NCBI GenBank assembly: GCA_005884155.1
Contig: VAXD01000048.1
Location: forward strand, 1 to 13,213
Length of the DNA: 13,213 bases
Source of the DNA: Actinomycetota bacterium
GTDB taxonomy: Bacteria; Actinomycetota; Thermoleophilia; Gaiellales; Gaiellaceae
Direction: 5' to 3'
The notes beneath the pieces are model-generated. The model was given only the letters and a program-made list of their open reading frames with translations. It was not told the origin of the DNA and made no database searches. Both the position numbers and the translations under genes were made by a program. Shown here piece by piece: positions 1 to 6,297 of the stretch. Each line of letters begins with the position of its first letter. Position 1 is the stretch's first letter.

Positions 1-1
1 C

Positions 2-199
2 GACGGCGTCTTCGTCGGCTCCGGCATCTTCAAGTCGTCCGACCCGTCGACTCGCGCGAAGGCAATCGTCGAGGCGACCACGCACTTCGAGGATCCCGAG
101 ATCCTGGCGCGCGTCTCCGGCGGTCTCGGCGACGCGATGAGCGGCCTCTCGGCCGCCGCGCTCGCGCCCGAAGAGCTGCTCGAGACGCGCGGCTGGTAG
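2..199 (+). CDS. pdxS: Pyridoxal 5'-phosphate synthase lyase subunit PdxS (3' end only)
   Basis: PdxS builds pyridoxal 5'-phosphate from ribose 5-phosphate, glyceraldehyde 3-phosphate and ammonia supplied by the glutaminase PdxT. Only the last 65 codons lie in the window. They carry the highly conserved C-terminal part of the (beta/alpha)8 barrel: DGVFVGSGIFKSSDP, which in this family belongs to the phosphate-binding loop, then AIVEATTHFEDPEILARVS, and a terminal RGW, the usual PdxS ending. The stop is TAG at 197-199. The next gene on the minus strand ends at 200-202, so the two stop codons abut with no spacer. The partner gene pdxT is at 2950, separated from pdxS by a two-component system on the other strand. 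The family assignment is firm; the 5' part is outside the window. Confidence 0.95.
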   Translation, partial: DGVFVGSGIFKSSDPSTRAKAIVEATTHFEDPEILARVSGGLGDAMSGLSAAALAPEELLETRGW

Positions 200-2323
200 C
201 TAAACGCCAGCCGGCAAGCGGACTGTGAAGCGCGAGCCCTTGCCAGGCTCCGACTCGACTTCGAGCCGTCCGTTCATGCGCTCGACCAGCTCGCGGCAGA
301 TGTAGAGGCCGAGGCCGGTGCCGCCGACGCCGCGCGTCTGGTGCGGGTCGAGCCGGTAGAACTTCTCGAAGATCCGCTCGCGCTCCGAGCTCGGGATGCC
401 GAGGCCCTCGTCGGCGATCTGAATCAGGCACTCGCCGTTGTGCGCGTCGAGCCTGATCTCCACGTCGCCGCCCTCGGGCGAGTACTTGATCGCGTTGTCG
501 ACGAGGTTGACGAGCACCTGGCGGAGCTTGTTCGCGTCGCAGATGATCGGCCGCGTCCCTTTCTTGTCGATGTGTAGCGAGATCCCGTCCGGCAGGTGCA
601 GGGCCGCCGACTCGAGCACGCCCTCGGCCAGCTCGACGGGGTCGCAGGTCTCCAGGTCGAAGTCGACGGCGTCGGCGTCGATCTGGCCCGCGACCAGGAT
701 CTGGTCGACGATCTGCGCGAGCCGGAGCGACTCGGCTTCCATGATCTCGAGGAACGTTGCATTGTCCTCGGCGGACAGCTCGAGATCTTCGCGCCGCAGG
801 GTGCGGACGGCGCCGTAGATCGCAGCCAGCGGGGTGCGGAGCTCGTGCGACGCGGTGGCGACGAAGTCGCTGCGGGTCTTCTCGAGCGCACGCTCGTCGG
901 TGACGTCTCTGAGCGCGTAGACCGTCCCCTCGCCGAAGTCGACTCCGGAGGCCGAGACCCAGAGCTCACGGCCCTGGGCCACCATCGGGACGGTCACCGG
1001 CCGCCCGATCGCCTCGCCCGGGCGCACGAGCGGGACATGCGAGCTGAGCGAGTCCCAGGCCGGGACGACCGCTTCGACGCGCAGGCCGAGCGCCTCCTCC
1101 TCGTCCACACCCATGATCAGCGCGACCGCGGGGTTCCAGTGGCGGACGAACCCCGCGCGGTCGAGCAGGACGACGCCGTCGGCGACGTAGGCCAGCGCGC
1201 GGGCCGCATTCGCGCCCTTCTCGGCCTCCTGGAAGAGGCGCGAGTTGTCGACCGCGATCCCGGCCCGGCGCGCGAGCTCAACCGCGAGCTCGAAGTCGGC
1301 TTGGTCGAAGACGGGGTGCTTCTCCGCGGCGATGAGCGTCAGCGCGCCGAGCGTACGGCCGCGCGCGCTCAGCGGGACGCAGATCGAGGCGCGCAGACCC
1401 AGCTCGTCGACGATCCGGCGCAGCTCATCGTCGTCCCCGATCAGCTCCTCGAGCAGCTCCTCGGGCAGATCCGGGAAGAACTCGGGCTGGCCGGAGCGGA
1501 TCACCTGGGCGACCCCGTGCGGGTCGTCCGGGTCCGGCGGATAGCGCTCCTGCAGCTCGTAGGCCCACCGGACCTTCTCGGGATCCTCGTGTGCGACGGC
1601 GAGCCGCTGGATCTCGCCGTTGGGCATGACCATGTCGATTGCACACCAGTCGGCCAGCCGCGGCACTGCGAGCTGCGCGACCTGCTTCAGGGTCTGCTCG
1701 TAGTCGAGCGAGGACGAGAGCAGCTCGCTCGCCTCGGCCATGAACGCGAGCCGCTGACGAGCGGTCTGCTCGGCCGCGTAGAGCCGCGCGCGCTCGAGCG
1801 CCTGCGCGGCCTGGCGGGCGAGCGTGACCTTCATCCGGCGCCGTTCCTCGCTGAAGCTCATGTTTTCGCCGAACGAGAGCGCGATCACGCCGAGCAGCCT
1901 GCCCTCGAGCGCGAGCGGCAAGACCGCGATCGCGTGCCCGTCCTCGCCCTGGCCTTCGAGCGTCGGGAAGAGCTTGTTGCGCTCGGCACGCGACTCGAGG
2001 AAGAGCGGCTCGCCGGTCCGGGCGACGTGCGACATCGGCAGGTCGGCGTCGACGGAGAAACGGCCGTATTTCTCGAAGACGTCGCCTCTGTAGCCGCTCT
2101 GGGCGAGCAGCTCGATCGCCTTGCCGTCGTCGGTTACGAGGCCGATAGCGCCGGCGCGCGCCTCTGCCGCGCGCAGGCCCTCCGTCAGGATCACGTCGAG
2201 GACCTGCTGCGGCGTCAGCGCGCCGGCGAGGTGCTCGGTGACCCGGTGGAACCGGTTTGCCCGTTCGTACGCGTCGGAGAGCTCCTCGAGCGAAAGGCTT
2301 TCCGTGTTGACGCTCTGGGTCAC
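200..2323 (-). CDS. Soluble GAF-GAF-PAS sensor histidine kinase
   Basis: A 707-residue sensor kinase that should autophosphorylate on His493 and pass the phosphate to a response regulator. Domains in order: short N-terminal helix; GAF 1 (about 25-180); GAF 2 (about 195-365); PAS (about 370-480); HisKA with H-box SHELRTP (His493); HATPase with N-box (Asn606, Asn610), G1 DEGLGIP (638-644) and G2 GTGLGL (668-673). There is no transmembrane segment or signal peptide, so it is probably cytoplasmic and reads a small molecule, redox state or light through its GAF/PAS domains. No GAF cysteine or other residue identifies the ligand. The start is GTG at 2323-2321, overlapping the stop of the upstream response regulator as GTGA, so the two genes are translationally coupled. 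The kinase class is certain; the signal is unknown. Confidence 0.95.
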   Translation of the reverse strand: MTQSVNTESLSLEELSDAYERANRFHRVTEHLAGALTPQQVLDVILTEGLRAAEARAGAIGLVTDDGKAIELLAQSGYRGDVFEKYGRFSVDADLPMSHVARTGEPLFLESRAERNKLFPTLEGQGEDGHAIAVLPLALEGRLLGVIALSFGENMSFSEERRRMKVTLARQAAQALERARLYAAEQTARQRLAFMAEASELLSSSLDYEQTLKQVAQLAVPRLADWCAIDMVMPNGEIQRLAVAHEDPEKVRWAYELQERYPPDPDDPHGVAQVIRSGQPEFFPDLPEELLEELIGDDDELRRIVDELGLRASICVPLSARGRTLGALTLIAAEKHPVFDQADFELAVELARRAGIAVDNSRLFQEAEKGANAARALAYVADGVVLLDRAGFVRHWNPAVALIMGVDEEEALGLRVEAVVPAWDSLSSHVPLVRPGEAIGRPVTVPMVAQGRELWVSASGVDFGEGTVYALRDVTDERALEKTRSDFVATASHELRTPLAAIYGAVRTLRREDLELSAEDNATFLEIMEAESLRLAQIVDQILVAGQIDADAVDFDLETCDPVELAEGVLESAALHLPDGISLHIDKKGTRPIICDANKLRQVLVNLVDNAIKYSPEGGDVEIRLDAHNGECLIQIADEGLGIPSSERERIFEKFYRLDPHQTRGVGGTGLGLYICRELVERMNGRLEVESEPGKGSRFTVRLPAGV

Positions 2324-2886
2324 GTGCGCTCCTCCGGCCCATGCGTCATCTCCCGGCGCAGCTGCTCCCGCTCGCCGCGCTCGAGCCGCGTCAGCACGCT
2401 CTCGATCACGCGGCCGATCTCGACCGGGTCGAACGGCTTGACGACGTAGCCGACGCCGCCGACCTGCTCGCCGAGCTGACGGTCCTCGAGGCCGACCCGC
2501 GCCGTCAGGAAAACGATCGGGATATCGCTGGTCTCCTCGTCCCGCGCCAGGCGGCGGGCGACCTCCCAGCCGTCGATGCCAGGCATCATCACGTCGAGCA
2601 GGATCAGGTCAGGCCGCTCCTTGCGCGCGAGCTCGATCCCGTTCGTTCCGTCCTCGGCCTCGAGCACTTCCATGCCCGATGCGGCGAGGTTGATGCGGCA
2701 GAGCATCCGGATCGAGCGTTCGTCGTCGATCACGAGCACGCGGCGCGCGGAGCCCGTCTCGGCCGAGCCGCGCCGGCGCTTCTCGGGCTGGGATGCGGGA
2801 CCGCAGCGCCAGGCACTCCGGTGCCGGCCTGCTCGTACGCCGCGTGTCGGAGCCAAGCGAAGTGGCTGGGCGACCTCTCCTCGCAC
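2320..2886 (-). CDS. Single-domain response regulator (CheY-like receiver)
   Basis: The receiver domain carries the acidic pair in VLVIDDE, the phospho-acceptor Asp in LILLDVMMPGIDGW, the switch Thr in VFLTAR and the conserved Lys in VVKPFDP. Only about 30 charged residues follow and there is no DNA-binding domain, so it probably works by protein contact or feeds a phosphorelay. It lies directly upstream of the histidine kinase (GTGA overlap) and is its obvious partner. The start is uncertain. GTG 2886 lies 12 nt after a TACAAT box. TTG 2856 follows a GAGGAGAGG motif, but 17 nt away. GTG 2739 would begin right at the first beta strand. Codons between about 2796 and 2740 end almost always in G or C, suggesting translation starts upstream of 2739, whereas codons between 2886 and 2800 look less coding-like. 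The domain call is firm; the N-terminus is a guess. Confidence 0.85.
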   Translation of the reverse strand: MRGEVAQPLRLAPTRGVRAGRHRSAWRCGPASQPEKRRRGSAETGSARRVLVIDDERSIRMLCRINLAASGMEVLEAEDGTNGIELARKERPDLILLDVMMPGIDGWEVARRLARDEETSDIPIVFLTARVGLEDRQLGEQVGGVGYVVKPFDPVEIGRVIESVLTRLERGEREQLRREMTHGPEERT

Positions 2887-2898
2887 TAGCGGGCGGGA

Positions 2899-2904
2899 AT
2901 TGTA
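2899..2904 (-). promoter_or_regulatory. Predicted -10 element (TACAAT) of the response regulator/kinase operon
   Basis: TACAAT read on the minus strand, a close match to TATAAT, lies 12 nt before GTG 2886. It would give a leader of about 6 nt for that start or a normal leader for TTG 2856. No clear -35 box is visible at 16-18 bp spacing. It is divergent from the predicted pdxT -10 box, with 33 bp between the two. Confidence 0.45.
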
Positions 2905-2937
2905 CGTGCGCGCAGCCGAAAAGGACAGGCCCGCATC

Positions 2938-2943
2938 TAGAAT
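2938..2943 (+). promoter_or_regulatory. Predicted -10 element (TAGAAT) giving a leaderless pdxT mRNA
   Basis: TAGAAT is followed by exactly 6 nt (CGGAAC) and then the GTG start of pdxT at 2950. With transcription starting about 7 nt after the -10 box, the mRNA would begin at the start codon. No Shine-Dalgarno sequence precedes this GTG, which agrees with a leaderless message. The same TANNNT-N6-start layout recurs at four other genes in this window. Confidence 0.6.
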
Positions 2944-2949
2944 CGGAAC

Positions 2950-3516
2950 GTGGACGAGAAGCCCAGAATCGGCATTCTGGCGGTGCAGGGGAACGTGCGC
3001 GAGCACTCGGCGATGCTGCGAACGCTCGGCGCGGAGCCGGTCGAGGTGCGCAAGCCGGAACAACTGCGCGACCTCGACGGCCTCGTCATCCCGGGCGGCG
3101 AGTCGACCGCGATCGCGCGGCTCGTCCGGCTGTATGGGCTCGAAGAGGCGATCCGGCAATTCGAGCGGCCCCTTTTTGGCACCTGCGCCGGGATGATCCT
3201 GCTCGACCGCGAGCACCTCGGGCTGATCGACCTCGAGGTGGCACGCAACGCCTACGGGCGCCAGGTCGCGAGCTTCGAGGCCGACCTCGAGCTCGAAGGC
3301 GACGAACGGCCGCTGCACGGGGTCTTCATCCGCGCGCCGCGGGTGATCGACTCTGGCCCCGAGGTCGAGGTCCTGGCCCAGCTGGACGGCGAGCCGGTGC
3401 TGTTGCGCCAGGGCCGGATGATTGTCGCGTCGTTCCATCCGGAGCTGACCGCGGACACGCGCGTCCACGAGCGGTTCCTCGACCTCGTGCGGGAGGAGAT
3501 GCATGTCCGGGCATAG
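2950..3516 (+). CDS. pdxT: Pyridoxal 5'-phosphate synthase glutaminase subunit PdxT
   Basis: PdxT is the class I glutamine amidotransferase that hydrolyses glutamine and channels ammonia to PdxS in a 12+12 complex. The 188-residue protein has the family's normal length. It shows the N-terminal IGILAVQGNVREH strand and helix, the oxyanion/substrate loop GGES (49-52), the nucleophile elbow FGTCAGM with Cys79, and the catalytic His163 and Glu165 in SFHPE. These match the Cys-His-Glu triad known for the family. The start is GTG 2950, preceded by a TAGAAT box but no ribosome binding site, so it is probably leaderless. Its 3' end overlaps yebC by 14 bp, and yebC's GGGAGGAG ribosome binding site lies inside pdxT. 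pdxT usually follows pdxS directly; here a two-component pair on the other strand splits them. Confidence 0.96.
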   Translation: MDEKPRIGILAVQGNVREHSAMLRTLGAEPVEVRKPEQLRDLDGLVIPGGESTAIARLVRLYGLEEAIRQFERPLFGTCAGMILLDREHLGLIDLEVARNAYGRQVASFEADLELEGDERPLHGVFIRAPRVIDSGPEVEVLAQLDGEPVLLRQGRMIVASFHPELTADTRVHERFLDLVREEMHVRA

Positions 3517-4255
3517 CAAGTGGAGCTCGATCAAGCACAAGAAGGGCGCGGCGGACAAGAAGCGCGGTCAGCTCTTCTCGAAGCTGGCGCGTGCGCTGAT
3601 CGTGGCGTCGCGGGAGGGAGGGCCTGACCCCGCGGCCAACCTCGCGCTGGCGAACGCGATCGAGAAGGCGCGCTCCTACTCCATGCCGAAGGACAACATC
3701 GACCGCGCCATCGCCCGCGGCTCGGGCGCCGACGCCGACGCGGACGCGTTCGAGCAAGTCGTCTACGAGGGCTACGGCCCAAACGGCGTCGCCGTGATCG
3801 TCGAGGCGCTGACCGACAACCGCAACCGCACCGCGGCCGAGGTGCGTGCGGCCTTCACGAAGCACGACGGCAATCTCGGCGGCTCGGGTGCCGTCGCGTG
3901 GCTGTTCGAGCGGCGCGGCGTGATCCTCGTCGACGCCGAGCGCGCGGACGAGGACGAGCTGACGATGGCTGCGGCCGAGGGCGGGGCGGACGACGTCGAG
4001 CTCGACGGCTCGAGCTACCGCGTGACGGCTGCGCCCGAGTCGCTCACGGCGGTCCGCGAGGCGATCGAGCAGGCCGGGATCGACGTCGACTCAGCTGAGC
4101 TGACGATGGTGCCGAAGACGACGGTCAACCTCGAGGACGAGGGCGCCGCCCGGAAGACGCTGCGCCTGATCGACGCGCTCGAGGAGTCGGATGACGTGCA
4201 GGAGGTCTACTCCAACTTCGACATTCCCGAGCGGGTCATGGAGGCCGTGCTGTAG
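3503..4255 (+). CDS. yebC: YebC/PmpR family protein (translation factor or transcriptional regulator)
   Basis: This 250-residue protein opens with the hallmark MSGHSKWSSIKHKKGAADKK, continues with the conserved DPAANLALANAIEKA and MPKDNIDRAI, and later has YEGYGPNGVAVIVEALTDN and GNLGGSGAVAWLF. Length and motifs are those of full-length YebC. Family members have been described as DNA-binding regulators and, more recently, as ribosome-associated factors that relieve stalling on proline-rich stretches. Which role applies here cannot be read from sequence. The start ATG 3503 has a good ribosome binding site (GGGAGGAG, 4 nt spacing) inside pdxT. Many genomes place yebC just before ruvCAB; here two minus-strand secreted-protein genes lie between. 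One of those encodes a run of 24 prolines. Confidence 0.96.
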   Translation: MSGHSKWSSIKHKKGAADKKRGQLFSKLARALIVASREGGPDPAANLALANAIEKARSYSMPKDNIDRAIARGSGADADADAFEQVVYEGYGPNGVAVIVEALTDNRNRTAAEVRAAFTKHDGNLGGSGAVAWLFERRGVILVDAERADEDELTMAAAEGGADDVELDGSSYRVTAAPESLTAVREAIEQAGIDVDSAELTMVPKTTVNLEDEGAARKTLRLIDALEESDDVQEVYSNFDIPERVMEAVL

Positions 4256-4257
4256 CG

Positions 4258-4581
4258 GTGGATCCGGCCCGGGCAAAGGAGCTCTTGGCTGCCGAGCGCG
4301 CGCGGATCGAGCGAGCGCTGGCACAGCTCGCGCACCAAGACACCGGCGAGATCGCCGATGTGGCGGATCCGGCGAATCTCGCAGCCGATCTGGCCCAGGA
4401 CGAGCTCGACCTGGGGCAGGCGGACGATCTTCGCGACGAGCTCGCCGCGGTCGAACGGGCAGAGGCGCGTCTCGCCGCCGGGACCTACGGCCTCTCGATC
4501 GAGAGCGGGAAGCCCATCCCGGACGAACGCCTCGAAGCCCTCCCCGCGGCAGAGCGGACCGTCGAAGAAGAGCGGGCCTAG
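4258..4581 (+). CDS. TraR/DksA-like protein lacking all zinc-finger cysteines
   Basis: A 107-residue protein with an N-terminal helical hairpin rich in Ala, Asp, Glu and Leu (about 1-72), then the family signature ERAEARLAAGTYGLSIESGKP. Typical TraR/DksA zinc-finger members read YGxCxxCGxPIP at this point and have a second CxxC near the C-terminus. Here the first pair is Ser80/Ser83, and the second is Thr101/Glu104 in AERTVEEE, so zinc cannot be held in the usual way. The PIPDERLEALPAAER segment is otherwise well kept. DksA relatives act in the RNA polymerase secondary channel, but that role is not shown here. The start is GTG 4258, 2 bp after the yebC stop, so it is probably co-transcribed. 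Its TAG stop shares the bases CTAG with the stop of the convergent lipoprotein gene. Confidence 0.85.
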   Translation: MDPARAKELLAAERARIERALAQLAHQDTGEIADVADPANLAADLAQDELDLGQADDLRDELAAVERAEARLAAGTYGLSIESGKPIPDERLEALPAAERTVEEERA

Positions 4582-5081
4582 CCGGGTCGCGGCAGGTCGA
4601 GCACCACCGTGAACGGCACGTCGCCGAGCAGGAAGCCCGCGTCGACCTTCCCCGTGAGCCTGAGGTAGCGCGGCTTGCCGCCCGCCAGGGCGACCTGAAT
4701 CGTCGCGTCGTGCACCGACTTCGGATCCACGGGCAGTGGCGGCAGGAGCGGCCGGAACGCGCGTAGTGCGCGCTTCACGTCGATGTCGGCCTTGGCGCAC
4801 TCGAGGCCCGGCTCGCAGGAGACGCGACGGGCGTGGCTGGTCAGGGCCAGGAGGTCGACACGGCGGAGCGGGATCTCGGATGCCTGCAGCGTCACGGTGC
4901 GCCCGAGCGGGACCGGTGTGTCGGCGCTCGCGTGGACGGTGATCGTCCCGGAATGGATCCGCGCCAGGCCGCGCTGAGCCTGCGCGACCAGCGCGCGGGC
5001 GTTCCCTGAGCTTCCGCAGCCGGCCGCGACCAGGACGGCCGCGAGCGCGGCGCTACTGCCTGCGGCCCTTGCTGACGACAA
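4578..5081 (-). CDS. Predicted lipoprotein, possibly LppX/LprG-like
   Basis: A 167-residue secreted protein. A hydrophobic N-terminus ends in VLVAAGCG with Cys22 as the likely lipidated residue, so it should be anchored on the outer face of the membrane. The mature part has alternating beta-type stretches (HSGTITVHASAD, KPRYLRLTGKVDAG, VPFTVVLDLP), reminiscent of the LppX/LprAFG lipid-carrying lipoproteins of actinobacteria. That resemblance is weak and rests on pattern only. One Cys pair (SCEPGLEC) may form a disulfide. The start is TTG 5081 with GAAGG 6 nt upstream. It overlaps the 3' end of the cupredoxin gene by 29 bp, so the two genes are probably one transcript. Its stop shares CTAG (4578-4581) with the gene on the opposite strand. 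Confidence 0.75.
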   Translation of the reverse strand: MSSARAAGSSAALAAVLVAAGCGSSGNARALVAQAQRGLARIHSGTITVHASADTPVPLGRTVTLQASEIPLRRVDLLALTSHARRVSCEPGLECAKADIDVKRALRAFRPLLPPLPVDPKSVHDATIQVALAGGKPRYLRLTGKVDAGFLLGDVPFTVVLDLPRPG

Positions 5082-5652
5082 CGCTGACCTTCGCGCCGTT
5101 GGTTCGCCGACTGCCCTTGCGCGGCTTCTGCGAGATCACGAGGCCCTTGCGCCTGGTCGAGAAGGCGTGGCCGACCTTGCCGAGCGCGCAGTGCTTCGCC
5201 CTCAGCGCCCTGCGCGTGGCCGTGAGCGTCTTGCCGACGACGTTCGGCACGAAGCACGGCGGCAGGAACGACGGTGGCGGTGGCGGAGGCGGTGGTGGTG
5301 GCGGCGGCGGCGGGGGAGGCGGTGGCGGCGGAGGTGGCGGAGGGCCGACGTTGAGCGTCCCCATCATGAACGTGTGGATCGCGCAGTGGAAGGTGTAGAC
5401 GCCGTCCGAGGTGAAGACGAACCGGTAGCTCGAGCCGGACGTGAGCGTGCCGGAACCGAAGGCTCCGTGGTCATCCGTCGCGGTGTGCGAAACCGTCCCG
5501 TTGTTCGTCCAGCACACGGCTCCGCCGGAGGGCACGTCCACCATGCCCGGGTTGAAGTCGAAATCTTCGATGGTGACCAGGATGTCGCCCGCCTGACAGA
5601 CCGTCGCGTTGGGGGTCGAGGACGCATGGCCGGAGACCGTCAGCGTCATCAC
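5053..5652 (-). CDS. Secreted cupredoxin fused through polyproline to a PASTA-like domain (5' end probably frameshifted)
   Basis: The intact frame has 199 residues. Residues 17-102 form a plastocyanin-like domain with candidate type 1 copper ligands His56 (VSHTATDDHG), Cys90, His93 and Met96 (FHCAIHTFMMG). A run of 24 prolines follows (DNA 5272-5343). Then comes a PASTA-like domain (VPNVVGKTLTATRRAL ... SQKPRKG ... VSVVVSKG) of the kind that binds peptidoglycan or muropeptides. A likely role is an exported copper or electron-transfer protein held at the wall. The available starts (GTG 5652, ATG 5649) fall inside a signal peptide. An ATG at 5692-5690 encodes MGRGFFLLA in another frame; removing one base of the GGGG run at 5664-5667 joins it to LLAAVMTLTVSGHA as a textbook signal peptide. 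The true gene therefore probably spans 5053-5692 with a 1-nt error or mutation. Confidence 0.85.
   Translation of the reverse strand: MMTLTVSGHASSTPNATVCQAGDILVTIEDFDFNPGMVDVPSGGAVCWTNNGTVSHTATDDHGAFGSGTLTSGSSYRFVFTSDGVYTFHCAIHTFMMGTLNVGPPPPPPPPPPPPPPPPPPPPPPPPSFLPPCFVPNVVGKTLTATRRALRAKHCALGKVGHAFSTRRKGLVISQKPRKGSRRTNGAKVSVVVSKGRRQ
5272..5343 (-). repeat. CCN trinucleotide run encoding 24 prolines
   Basis: Twenty-four consecutive proline codons, mixing CCG, CCA, CCT and CCC, form the linker between the cupredoxin and PASTA-like domains. The mixed codons show it is not a pure microsatellite, though NGG triplets on the plus strand make it prone to slippage and assembly error. Such a linker would stand off the cupredoxin from the wall. 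Translating it would challenge ribosomes and normally calls for EF-P. Confidence 0.9.
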
Positions 5653-5750
5653 CGCCGCGAGCAGGGGCCAGCAAGAAGAACCCTCTCCCCATTGTCGATC
5701 TTGGCGACCCTAACTCGCTCTTTGCGAATTTCCTAGTTCCGGGACGCAAC

Positions 5751-5777
5751 CACGGGGGAACCAGGGATTTCCCCGTG
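5751..5777. promoter_or_regulatory. Strong inverted repeat between the divergent cupredoxin and ruvC genes
   Basis: CACGGGGGAA (5751-5760) pairs with TTTCCCCGTG (5768-5777) around a 7-nt loop, giving 10 pairs including one G-U. No T-run follows, and the flanking genes diverge, so a terminator is unlikely. It may be an operator or an RNA hairpin in a ruvC leader if transcription starts upstream. It does not match the GAAC-N4-GTTC LexA box of Gram-positive bacteria. Confidence 0.5.
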
Positions 5778-5801
5778 AGGAGGAACGTCCGAGGGGATGC
5801 C

Positions 5802-5807
5802 TAACCT
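5802..5807 (+). promoter_or_regulatory. Candidate -10 element (TAACCT) for leaderless ruvCAB
   Basis: TAACCT is followed by 6 nt (CACGGC) and GTG 5814, the ruvC start. The spacing equals that of four other genes in the window. The hexamer itself is a weak match to TATAAT. An alternative reading is a six-codon leader ORF at 5797-5817 (ATG, MPNLTA, stop) whose TGA overlaps the ruvC GTG, preceded by GAGGGG. Confidence 0.4.
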
Positions 5808-5813
5808 CACGGC

Positions 5814-6297
5814 GTGAAGGTTCTCGGCATCGACCCGGGCACAGCTGCATGCGGCTACGGCATAGTCCAAGAAAGCGGAGGCCGCCTCCGGGCGGTCGAT
5901 GCCGGCTGGTGGAAGACCCCCGCCGGAAGGCGCCAGGAGCTGCGCTTGAAGACGATCTTCGACGGCGTCAGCGATCTGATCGAGGAGTACAGGCCGGCTG
6001 CCGTCGGAGGAGTCGTTCGTCGGCGTCGACGCCCGCACCGCGCTCTCCGTCGGCCAGGCGCGCGGCGCCGTGCTCGTCGCGGCCGCGTCGTACGGCGTCG
6101 AGTGCGCTGAGTACGCGCCCTCGCGCGTGAAGCAGGCGGTCTGCGGCTACGGTCGTGCCGAAAAGGCCCAGGTGAAGCAGATGGTGATGGCGATTCTCGG
6201 CCTGCGGAAGGCGCCGAGCTCGCACCACGCCTCGGACGCGCTGGCCGTCGCGATCTGCCACGCGCTCGCGCCGCCCCTCCTGCGGGCCGCCGGGTGA
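5814..6297 (+). pseudogene. ruvC: Holliday junction resolvase RuvC, split by a frameshift near 6006
   Basis: RuvC is the dimeric endonuclease that cuts Holliday junctions moved by RuvAB. The first 64 codons (GTG 5814 to 6005) encode VKVLGIDPGTAACGYGIVQ with catalytic Asp7 and run to IEEYRPAAV. The same protein resumes one frame over from 6007 as EESFVGVDARTALSVGQARGA, with the catalytic Glu, YGRAEKAQVKQMV and SSHHASDALAVAICHAL, supplying the last active-site positions (His and Asp, as in some RuvC proteins). Joined, it has about 160 residues, the normal length. Family alignments normally read AVAVEE here, so a loss of 2 or 5 nt, or one extra G, would explain the shift. As written, the gene yields a 98-residue truncated product. 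The stop TGA overlaps the ruvA GTG (GTGA). Sequencing error and true mutation are both possible. Confidence 0.93.

Noticed and set aside
596..2449. Long plus-strand open frame (617 codons) antisense to the histidine kinase
   Set aside because: Its composition (Arg, Glu, Asp, Leu, Val rich, no motif) is the usual shadow of a high-GC gene; the minus strand encodes a complete kinase with all motifs.
5272..5343. Tandem repeat as a possible CRISPR or minisatellite
   Set aside because: It is a run of mixed proline codons inside a gene, with no spacer-repeat structure.
5693..5813. LexA (SOS) box in front of ruvCAB
   Set aside because: No GAAC-N4-GTTC or close match was found; GAATTTCCTAGTTC at about 5726-5739 has the wrong spacing.
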